From Acidobacteriota bacterium (GTDB lineage Bacteria; Acidobacteriota; Blastocatellia; Pyrinomonadales; Pyrinomonadaceae): a DNA stretch of 64,000 nt. The notes below the pieces were generated by a model. The model was not told the origin of the DNA. It did no database searches and was given only the letters and a program-made list of their open reading frames with translations. The stretch spans positions 29,642-93,641 of the forward strand of contig QHXN01000014.1 in NCBI GenBank assembly GCA_003222975.1, written 5' to 3'. Position numbers and translations under genes: made by a program. The first letter of the stretch is position 1; every line of letters begins with the position of its first letter. Positions 7,489 through 14,833 of this stretch are shown here, piece after piece.

Positions 7489-9252
7489 TCACTTCAGGAC
7501 AGACTTGATGATGTTGTCCACAGCCTTCAAGGTGGTCGCGGCGATGGTGAGCGTCGGGTTGGCCGTGCCGACTGAGGGGAAGACGCCGCTGCCCAGGAGG
7601 AAGAGGTTCGCGTGGTCGAACGACTGTTGGTTGGCGTCGCAGACCGCCTGTGTGCGGTCGTTGCCCATGCGGTAAGTGCCCATGACGTGGCCCGCGCCGT
7701 TCAGGATGTAAGGCTCGTCCTCGTAGAAGAAGAGGCTCGCGCTGCTCATGTTGGGCGAGGTGAAGTCGGTCGCGCCCATCTGTGCGAAGAGCTGTGCGGC
7801 GACCTTGCGCGCTGCCGCGTAGCCTGCGCGCGTGTAGGGGTCGAGGTCGTATGTGATTTCGGGTCGCGGGATGCCGAGGTTGTCCGTGTACTCTTTGGAA
7901 GGCACGATGCGATTCGTCGAGAGCGGCATCTGCTCGACGAGCGAGCCGAAGCGGAACTGGCGTATGAAGAGTCCGTTCAGAGTGCTCCGCAAAGTCGCGC
8001 CGAACTCGCCGCCCGCGACCAGAGAGTTGACGCTGCCCCAAGGGTCGTTCATCGCCCAGTTCCAGCCCTCGTTGCCGATCTCCATCCGAAACGGCGCGTG
8101 CTCCTTGCGGAAGTCGCCGTCGCGCAGGCTCTCGACGCCGGAGGTCGAGAGCGGGCCGCGGTAAGGCCAGACCGGCTCAGGCATCAAGGCCCAACTGAGC
8201 TGCGTCGGATGATCCATCAGGTTTTGGCCCACCTGTCCGCTTGAGTTGGCGACGCCGCCCGGCAGCTCGTTGGTCGCGGAGTTCAAGAGAATCTTCGGCG
8301 TCTCGATGGCGTGGGCGGCCATGATGTAGATGTTGCCGGTGACGGTTCCGGTCTGCGTCACGGGGCCTGCGGGGTCTTCGTACTGTTTGTAGTTGACGCC
8401 GGAGATGAGGCCGGTCTGCGTGTCCACGTCGAGCGAATAGACCACCGTCTTGAACCAGACCTCAGCGCCCGCGTTCTGCGCCTTGCCGACGTGAATCGAG
8501 GCGTCGTACTTCGCCTGGATGGGGCAGATGGGGATGCAGTTGGTGTTGCCGGCGCAGACTCTTCGGTCGTCGAACGGAATGGAGTTGCGCGCCTGCGGGG
8601 TGGGGCTGACCGTCACCTGCTGCCCCTCAAGTGTGATATTGCCGAGCCGCCGCTCGATCACCTGATCCTGGTACGCCTGGAGTATCTCCGGCATCGGGTA
8701 GCTGTAAGGCTGCTGGCGTGTCGGGTCGTCGGGGTTCCAGAACTTGAGGCCGTGGTACTGCTGGTGGTCAACGTCCGCCGCGATGCCGATCTCCCACTCA
8801 GCGCGGCAGTACCAGTCCTGCAAGTCGTCGTAGCCGTAGGGCCAGTCAACGCCGTGGCCGTAGGTGGTCTGGATGTGGAAGTCGTTCGGCAGGTGGCGGA
8901 GCGACGTGCCCATCCAGTGCCAGGTCGTGCCGCCGCCGACGCGCTCGTAGGTCGAGCTGAACGGCAGCGGCCCGTTCTGGACGAGGTAGCCCGTCGGCGG
9001 CCTCGCCTGCCACGAGCCAATGTCTAAGACGACGGGCCGCGGGTCGTTCGGGTCGTCAGGGTAGGGCGACTCCGGCGTCTTCGCCATCGAGAGGTAGAAC
9101 TTCTCCATGTACGCGCCGCGGTTCGGCGGCACGCCGGGGCCGCCGTCGAGCACGAGCACGCGCTTGCCGGCCTGCGCCAGCTTGTAGGCGGCCAGGCCGC
9201 CGGCGATGCCTGCGCCCACGATGACGACATCGTAGTTGGTTTGTTCGGTCAT
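7489..9252 (-). CDS. GMC-family FAD-dependent dehydrogenase, large subunit
   Basis: A 587-aa flavoprotein. The N-terminus has the dinucleotide-binding GAGIAGGLAAYKLAQAG motif. Around residue 107 comes GGGTTWHWMGTSLRHLP, and the C-terminus carries the GMC active-site blocks GHVMGTYRMG and VGTANPTLTIAATTLKAV (His and Asn in the usual catalytic places). A Cys-rich CAGNTNCIPICPIQAKYD segment resembles the Fe-S cluster ligands found in FAD sugar dehydrogenases such as glucose or fructose dehydrogenase catalytic subunits. It overlaps the upstream small-subunit gene by four bases, so the two are translated together. Expected role: oxidation of a sugar or polyol, passing electrons to a c-type haem partner. 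No signal peptide of its own is seen, consistent with export piggybacked on the small subunit. Substrate unknown. Confidence 0.85.
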   Translation of the reverse strand: MTEQTNYDVVIVGAGIAGGLAAYKLAQAGKRVLVLDGGPGVPPNRGAYMEKFYLSMAKTPESPYPDDPNDPRPVVLDIGSWQARPPTGYLVQNGPLPFSSTYERVGGGTTWHWMGTSLRHLPNDFHIQTTYGHGVDWPYGYDDLQDWYCRAEWEIGIAADVDHQQYHGLKFWNPDDPTRQQPYSYPMPEILQAYQDQVIERRLGNITLEGQQVTVSPTPQARNSIPFDDRRVCAGNTNCIPICPIQAKYDASIHVGKAQNAGAEVWFKTVVYSLDVDTQTGLISGVNYKQYEDPAGPVTQTGTVTGNIYIMAAHAIETPKILLNSATNELPGGVANSSGQVGQNLMDHPTQLSWALMPEPVWPYRGPLSTSGVESLRDGDFRKEHAPFRMEIGNEGWNWAMNDPWGSVNSLVAGGEFGATLRSTLNGLFIRQFRFGSLVEQMPLSTNRIVPSKEYTDNLGIPRPEITYDLDPYTRAGYAAARKVAAQLFAQMGATDFTSPNMSSASLFFYEDEPYILNGAGHVMGTYRMGNDRTQAVCDANQQSFDHANLFLLGSGVFPSVGTANPTLTIAATTLKAVDNIIKSVLK

Positions 9253-9770
9253 GCTTGCCCTCCTCCCGAAGAGTTGCCGTTGGCCGATGAGCCAGCGTCG
9301 GTCGAGTCGTCCGCTTGCGGCGGCGTGGCCCAGTAGCCGTAGTGCATCTCACTGTAGCCCATCGGGTGCGCCTGCATGGCGTCCCAGGCGAGGCCCTTCG
9401 TGTAGGCGTTCGACGAAACGACCGTGCCTGGGGAGAAGCCCGTGACCGGCCCGGTGTCGTAGCCGTCGTACCAGATGGACAGATACCACATCCGTATTAT
9501 GTTGCGCGCAACAGGCCCCATCTGCGGGTCTGTGAGAATCTGCACCTGCACCTGCGCGGGCTGCTCGGCGGCGGGGAACTGCGCGGCGATTGTTTGGTAG
9601 GTCGTGAGCAACTGTGTGACGAGCGGCGCGGCGACCTTCGCCTGCAACGTCTGAAGGTACTCGACCGCGACGGGCTGCGGACTGAACTGCGGGTTGAGAT
9701 CGTCGGCGCTGAAGCCGGTCAGGATGGCCGAGAGGCCGACGAAATTATCGAGGTCTTGATTGCTGCTCAT
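9249..9770 (-). CDS. FAD-dependent sugar/polyol dehydrogenase small subunit-like
   Basis: A 173-aa protein that fits the small gamma subunit of membrane-bound FAD dehydrogenases (sorbitol and fructose dehydrogenase type). The signature is the MWYLSIWYDGYDTGP block followed by GLAWDAMQAHPMGYSEMHYGYWATPP. In the family this subunit is needed for folding and export of the catalytic subunit. No Tat or Sec signal is visible at its N-terminus, unlike typical homologues, which is worth noting. The C-terminal tail is Ser/Gly-rich. It lies between the haem lipoprotein gene (one-base overlap at 9770) and the GMC gene (four-base overlap), a tight three-gene operon. Confidence 0.75.
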   Translation of the reverse strand: MSSNQDLDNFVGLSAILTGFSADDLNPQFSPQPVAVEYLQTLQAKVAAPLVTQLLTTYQTIAAQFPAAEQPAQVQVQILTDPQMGPVARNIIRMWYLSIWYDGYDTGPVTGFSPGTVVSSNAYTKGLAWDAMQAHPMGYSEMHYGYWATPPQADDSTDAGSSANGNSSGGGQA

Positions 9771-11194
9771 TACTTTCCGCCCCCTTTCTTGTGCGCGCGT
9801 TCCAGCAGGTAGGTGAAGTCGGAGAACTTGCTATTGGTCGTCGTGGCGTTGTTGTGGCACATGATGCAACTGGAAGAGACGTTCGGCGTGTTGCCCTGAA
9901 TGTAAGTTTCGAGCGTCGCGTTGGCGAGGAACGGCGGCGCGGGGTCGCCCGCGGGCTTCGGGCCTGTCGGCGAGGCGTTCGGCTGCGTCGGCCACTGCGT
10001 GCTGACCAGCTCGTAATACTGCCAGACCGAATCCTTGTTGACGCCGCCGAGCCACGCCTGCCACTGCGCGTTCAGCGCCTTCGTAGCGTCGTCAATCGGG
10101 ATGACGCGCTTGACCTGGCTGCGCTTGTCGGGCGGTAGCACCGCGTTCGGGTTCCAGGGTCGCGGCGGCGGCGTGTTGACCGGGTAGGTCGAGACCGCGT
10201 CGAAGAAGTTGGCCTTCGTGCCCGGCGGTGCGTCGTGCCCGACCTGCACGTTGTCCACCTGCTCGAAGGTTGACCAGACCCACTGCGGCGCTGAAGCCGT
10301 CTTGTGCGCGATGTGGAAGCCGACCAGCCCCACCGTCTTCAGCTCGCACGAAGGCGGCGTCGGCGGGTTGTCCGACGCGCGCGTATAGACGTAAGCCTGC
10401 ACCTTGTGGAAGCGACCGGGGATGTCGCCCTGCGCCGGGTCAATGACCTTCCAGGCGGCCTTGATGACGATTGAGCCGACGGGCGCGTCCGGTGCTTGCG
10501 ACGACGGATTTGTGCCCTTCGGGAACTGGATCAACTGCGTGAACGCCTGCTGCCCCTCCTTGTTGTAGAGCGTATTCTGGACGATGTAGTCGTAGGTGTC
10601 GCGGTTGATGCGTATCTCGTAGCGGACGTACCTGCCGTTCTGCTGATCCACGAGCGGGCCGGTTCCGAAGGGCTGGCCCGACGCGTCGAGCACGTCGTCG
10701 GAAACCTTCTGCGTCATCTGAAGCACCTTGTCTCCGGGCGGGCCGAGGTTGCGGCACTGCGCGGGCAGTTGTTGCTGACCCCAGGGCGTCGGCGTCGAGC
10801 CGTCCGGCAGAAAGACCTCGTAAGGCTCTTTGTAGCCGTCCCACACGACCGCGCCATCGCCGTCCGCGCCGATGATTTTACCGGGATCGGCGGAGCCGTC
10901 GGGCATGGCCGGCCAGTTCAGCGCGACGAACGACTGCCAGGAGAACACGTCGAAGTCGTGCTGGATCGCCGCGAGCGTCTGCGGGTTATCGCTGAAGTTC
11001 GCGTCGTGAGGGATCGCGGGGCCGAGCGTGCCGGGCGGCGGGGTCGGCGCGGCAGACGTGTTGTTGGCCGTGGCCGTGGCCGCCGGGGTCGCATTCGTGT
11101 TGGCTGGCGGTTGAACCGGCGTGCAGCCTCCGCCGCCCATGCAGGCGAGGCCGGACAGGATGATCATGCAGATCATCGGTCGAGAGAAGCGCAT
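9770..11194 (-). CDS. Haem c-type lipoprotein, first gene of the GMC operon
   Basis: A 474-aa protein with a lipoprotein signal (IILSGLACMGGGGC, a lipobox-like LACM or GGGC end) and a Pro/Ala/Thr-rich spacer. A large middle region has no named domain that I can place, and one haem-binding motif, SSCIMCHNNAT, sits near residue 450, next to the C-terminus. It probably supplies the electron acceptor for the FAD dehydrogenase encoded by the next two genes, replacing the three-haem cytochrome subunit of fructose dehydrogenase. It resembles in layout the secreted CxxCH protein at 5798-7336. The upstream 5' region holds a Shine-Dalgarno (AAGGAGAA) before the ATG. Confidence 0.75.
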   Translation of the reverse strand: MRFSRPMICMIILSGLACMGGGGCTPVQPPANTNATPAATATANNTSAAPTPPPGTLGPAIPHDANFSDNPQTLAAIQHDFDVFSWQSFVALNWPAMPDGSADPGKIIGADGDGAVVWDGYKEPYEVFLPDGSTPTPWGQQQLPAQCRNLGPPGDKVLQMTQKVSDDVLDASGQPFGTGPLVDQQNGRYVRYEIRINRDTYDYIVQNTLYNKEGQQAFTQLIQFPKGTNPSSQAPDAPVGSIVIKAAWKVIDPAQGDIPGRFHKVQAYVYTRASDNPPTPPSCELKTVGLVGFHIAHKTASAPQWVWSTFEQVDNVQVGHDAPPGTKANFFDAVSTYPVNTPPPRPWNPNAVLPPDKRSQVKRVIPIDDATKALNAQWQAWLGGVNKDSVWQYYELVSTQWPTQPNASPTGPKPAGDPAPPFLANATLETYIQGNTPNVSSSCIMCHNNATTTNSKFSDFTYLLERAHKKGGGK

Positions 11195-11523
11195 CGGATT
11201 TTCTCCTTAGCAACGAGGTGACGCGGGCCGTTCGTTAAATCGGCGTGACACGCCCACACCTGACGGATGACCTCGGGATATTGCTACTGCTCCCAGGAAC
11301 GTGAAGAACGACGGGGCGAAAGCTCAGGCGTTAGATGGAAAAGAGAAAGGCTGATCAGAGCGACGACGGCGAGAAGGCTCTCAGGCTCAGCCCGCGAAAT
11401 CCTGTGATGAGCGAGATAATGCGCCGGGCCGTCCCGCTTGTCAATCGCTTTTCGCGTGAAGGCGACTCGTTTCTCCGCGCGTCCGAGAGATATCGTGAGG
11501 TCGGCAACGCCGCCGTTCAAAGG

Positions 11524-12252
11524 CTACTCGTAATGCGTCTCGGCGCCGAGCAGGCGGTCGTACTCCTTCCGCACCACCGCGTAGCACTCGCACGAGGCGC
11601 GCTCCAGGCCCTGCGGGTCGGCGATCCTGATCCGCCCCCGCGTGTGCTCAATCAGCCCTCCCGCCGACAGCGCGCCGCACGCCTCGGTGACGCCCGCGCG
11701 CCGCACCCCCAGCATGACGCCTAAGAACTCCTGCGTCAGCGGCAGCGTGTCTGACTGCGCCCTGTCCCTGGTCGTGAGCAGCCAGCGGGCCAGCCGCCCG
11801 TCCAGGGGATGCAGGCGGTTGCAGCCCGCCGTTATCGCCGTCTGGACGAAGAACGCCTGCGCGTATCCGAGCAGCAGGCGGCCCAGCGTCTCACAACGTT
11901 TGAGTTCCTCCCCGAACGCCCCCGCCCTCAGACGCATCGCGCTGCCCGGCACTTGCACCACGGCCTTGAGCGGCGCGGAGTCCGTGCCCAAAACGAGCGG
12001 CAGCCCCAGCATCCCCTCGCGCCCTATTACGCCCACTTCAACCTCCGACCCGTCCTCCATCACGGCGGTGATGGAGATCGTGCCAAGCAAAGGGAAATAG
12101 ACGTAAGCGATGCGTTCCTCCGGTTGGTAGAGGACTTGACCCAGAGGCAGCGATATATTTTCGAAGCGCGGGCTAATGCGCTCGTACTCGTCTCTGGGTA
12201 GCCCGGATAATATTCGGTTGATGTGCGGATGGATCGGTTCTGCGGTACTCAT
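11524..12252 (-). CDS. Crp/Fnr family transcription regulator
   Basis: The ORF begins at 12414 but the ATG at 12252 has AAGGAG eight bases before it, giving 242 aa. The N-terminal half is a cyclic-nucleotide-binding-type beta-barrel (LPLGQVLYQPEERIAYVYFPLLGTISI...EVEVGVIGREGMLGLPLVLG). The C-terminal half is a winged helix with the recognition region LTQEFLGVMLGVRRAGVTEACGAL. No Cys cluster of the Fnr type is visible, so oxygen sensing through Fe-S is unlikely; the effector is unknown. It is divergent from the receiver-like gene at 12522. The variety of the family that stands alone in Acidobacteria and Proteobacteria often controls stress or surface functions, which remains inference here. 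Confidence 0.85.
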   Translation of the reverse strand: MSTAEPIHPHINRILSGLPRDEYERISPRFENISLPLGQVLYQPEERIAYVYFPLLGTISITAVMEDGSEVEVGVIGREGMLGLPLVLGTDSAPLKAVVQVPGSAMRLRAGAFGEELKRCETLGRLLLGYAQAFFVQTAITAGCNRLHPLDGRLARWLLTTRDRAQSDTLPLTQEFLGVMLGVRRAGVTEACGALSAGGLIEHTRGRIRIADPQGLERASCECYAVVRKEYDRLLGAETHYE

Positions 12253-12521
12253 CGGGACGCTCCTTGCCGTGGGCCTGTGGCCTGACAGTCGGCACAAGGA
12301 GGGTTCGGGCGAGTCCCCATGCTGAGAGGTAAGTCCTCTATTGAACGAATTGCTCAGTAGCTTACGTCCCATCGTACACTGCAGGCGTCCGCCTGTCTGT
12401 TCGTTGGCGCGCATAGTGGAGCTTCTGTACGGAATAGTATTGATTAGCCGCCGCCAGGAGAGCTATTCTTTCAACATCCCCGCTATTTCACTCCCCAACT
12501 CCTAAGACGAGAAAAAGATTT

Positions 12522-12923
12522 ATGGACGGGAACACCGAAAATCAGGCGACCATCTTTCTGGTAGAGGAAGACGACGAGACGCGCAGGCCATTGGTTAATA
12601 ACCTGCGCGGCTACGGCTACCGCGTCATAGTGGCGCTTGACGAGGAAGCCGCCCTTGAGAGTGTCGGCGGCGGGCGTATGTCTGCCGACTTGATTCTGGT
12701 CAACCTCGTCGGCAAATCAACCGACGAGGCTTTGGACATGGGTCGGCGCATCCGCGCACACGCTAAGTATGACGGCCACACGCCGCTCGTCGTGATGGCG
12801 GAGAAGTACGGGGAGGACGTGGAAGGCACGGACGTAAACGTCGCCGGCAACGACTGGGTCACCTACCCGGAAGATGCCCGACAGTTGAGAAGGCTCTTAG
12901 ACCGTCTTATCGTCGCGGCGTAA
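12522..12923 (+). CDS. Receiver-domain protein with Asn in place of phospho-acceptor Asp
   Basis: A 133-aa single receiver domain. The first strand and acidic pocket are present (TIFLVEEDDETRRPLVNNL), and the third strand reads ADLILVNLVGKS, where a phosphorylatable Asp is expected at the Asn of LVN. The later strand (TPLVVMAEKYGED) keeps a Lys near the usual position. The Asn should prevent ordinary phosphotransfer, so this is probably a pseudo-receiver acting by protein contact or as a constitutive state. It has no output domain. It starts 269 bases from the divergent Crp/Fnr gene. Two-component partners are not in the window. Confidence 0.8.
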   Translation: MDGNTENQATIFLVEEDDETRRPLVNNLRGYGYRVIVALDEEAALESVGGGRMSADLILVNLVGKSTDEALDMGRRIRAHAKYDGHTPLVVMAEKYGEDVEGTDVNVAGNDWVTYPEDARQLRRLLDRLIVAA

Positions 12924-13013
12924 ACCGCCCGGCAGGCTTTGGAAGAGGCTCAATGAATTGTAAGGTCGAGTCATGACGTTTTTCTACGCGGGCGATTCCT
13001 TCCGCTTCCGGCA

Positions 13014-14804
13014 TTACGCCGTCTGACGAAACAGGACACGATGAATCTCCGCGATCAGTTCGGGATCAACTTTCGGCTTGCGGTCATACGTCAGCAGGCC
13101 GTTGGTCTCCTGCTCAATGTCGGTCAACTGCGTGTAGCAGAAGCCGGCGAGGAAGCGCAAGGAGGCGATGCCTTCCAACAGGTTGTGGTACTTTTCATAA
13201 AGCTCCTCCGGCGTGCGGACTGAGCCGTAAAAACGGTAGAGCATGTCGCGCTCTTCCGCCGGGAGGTCGGGCGGGATCGTCAGGAAGCCGCCGACTTCGG
13301 AGAGCACGACGGGCTGCCCGCGGTACTTCGAGCCGCGCGCGAACAAAGGCTTCTCGCCGACCCAGACCGTCGGCGGCAGGTTGCCTTCGCCGAGCTTCTC
13401 GCGGTAGCGCTCGCGGAGCTTCCCCCCGGTCGGCGTGTAATCGTGTATGGCGCAGATGTCGGTGATGTCTGTGTGCTCCCAGCCGTCGTTGTCTATGACG
13501 GGGCGCGTCGGGTCGAGGCGGCGTGTGGCCGAGACCATGCGTTCGAGGAAGGCGTACTGCCCCGGATGCTGCTGCCCCAGGCCGGGAAATCCCATGCTCT
13601 CGTTGACGGGAACCCACGCGATGATCGAAGGGTGGCTGTAGTCGCGCCGCACCGCGCGCCTCCACTCCGAGGCCAGGCGCTCCTCGGCGAGTGAAGACCA
13701 CTCGCGCGCGTTCGGCATCTCGCCCCAGACCAGAAGCCCCAGGCGGTCGCACCAGTAGAGCCAGCGCGGGTCTTCGATCTTCTGGTGCTTGCGCGCCCCG
13801 TTGAAGCCGAACATCTTCGCCCAGCCCACGTCTGACTGCATCGCCTCGTCGGAGGGCGCGGCCAGAAGACCCGCGGGCCAGTAGCCCTGGTCGAGCACCA
13901 TCTTCAGGAAGACAGGCTCGCCGTTCAGCAGCACGCGCCCGCCGCGCATCTCGATGCTCCGAAGGCCGGCGTATGACTTGACCTCGTCCAACAACTCCTC
14001 GCCGTCGAACAGGCTGATCCTCAGCTCGTAAAGGTACGGCGACTCCGGCGACCAGAGCTTCGCGTAAGGGATGGAGAGGACGAGCCAGCCCGTAGCGACC
14101 GCCGTCCTCTCTTCGACGCGCGCGACTGTGCGCCCGCCGTCTATCGCCTCGGCCACGAGCCGCCACGCGGCGGAAGGGGCGTGGAGATAGACGCTCAGCG
14201 CGAGCATGTTCTTGTGCGCGAGCGGCGTGATCCTGATCTCCTCGATGCGGACTGAGGGCACAGGCTCAAGCCAGACCGTCTGCCAGACGCCGGTCGTGCA
14301 GTAGTAATCAATGTCGTGCGGGAGTCCCGACACGGACTGCTTGCCGCGCGGCTGATTCGCGTCCTGGCGGTCAACGACGCGGAGCGTGAGGCGGTTCGCG
14401 CCCGCCTTCACGTAGGGCGCGATGTCGAAGAGGAACGGCACGTGTCCGCCCTGGTTGTGGCCGACCTCCTGGCCGTTGACCCACACGGTCGCTTCGTAAT
14501 CCACCGCGCCGAAGTGAAGCAGCAGGTCGCGCCCGCGCCAACCTTCGGGCACTTCAAAACTGCGCGCGTACCAGACGCACTCGTGGACTGACTTGTCGCC
14601 GACGCCCGACAGCTCGCTCTGGTACGGGAACGGCACGACGATGCGGCCACGCAAACTCCGCCCGTCGTGCCAGCCGAGTTCCGCCCCCCGCTCGTCGTCG
14701 TCGAAAGCGAACTCCCACTCGCCGTTTAAGTTCAGCCACTCCTCGCGGACGAACTGCGGGCGCGGGTATTCGGGACGCGGGACTTCCCTGTGTGTTTGCC
14801 CCAT
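13014..14804 (-). CDS. Glycoside hydrolase family 2 enzyme
   Basis: A protein of about 596 aa (ORF track uses a TTG at 14816; the ATG at 14804 is more likely) with the three-part GH2 layout. First is a jelly-roll sugar-binding domain (VVPFPYQSEL...VWYARSFEVPEGW...VWVNGQEVGHNQGGHVPF). Then comes an immunoglobulin-like domain, then a TIM barrel. The acid/base Glu is in SIIAWVPVNESMGF and the probable nucleophile Glu in QPVVLSEVGGF. Activity is likely beta-galactosidase, beta-glucuronidase or a related exo-glycosidase; the specificity is not clear. There is no signal peptide, so it acts in the cytoplasm. It is the last gene of a minus-strand operon with a GH1/RmlD fusion, glf and a glycosyltransferase. 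Confidence 0.87.
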   Translation of the reverse strand: MGQTHREVPRPEYPRPQFVREEWLNLNGEWEFAFDDDERGAELGWHDGRSLRGRIVVPFPYQSELSGVGDKSVHECVWYARSFEVPEGWRGRDLLLHFGAVDYEATVWVNGQEVGHNQGGHVPFLFDIAPYVKAGANRLTLRVVDRQDANQPRGKQSVSGLPHDIDYYCTTGVWQTVWLEPVPSVRIEEIRITPLAHKNMLALSVYLHAPSAAWRLVAEAIDGGRTVARVEERTAVATGWLVLSIPYAKLWSPESPYLYELRISLFDGEELLDEVKSYAGLRSIEMRGGRVLLNGEPVFLKMVLDQGYWPAGLLAAPSDEAMQSDVGWAKMFGFNGARKHQKIEDPRWLYWCDRLGLLVWGEMPNAREWSSLAEERLASEWRRAVRRDYSHPSIIAWVPVNESMGFPGLGQQHPGQYAFLERMVSATRRLDPTRPVIDNDGWEHTDITDICAIHDYTPTGGKLRERYREKLGEGNLPPTVWVGEKPLFARGSKYRGQPVVLSEVGGFLTIPPDLPAEERDMLYRFYGSVRTPEELYEKYHNLLEGIASLRFLAGFCYTQLTDIEQETNGLLTYDRKPKVDPELIAEIHRVLFRQTA

Positions 14805-14833
14805 GCTCACGGTCAAGTCTCAGATTTTTCAGT

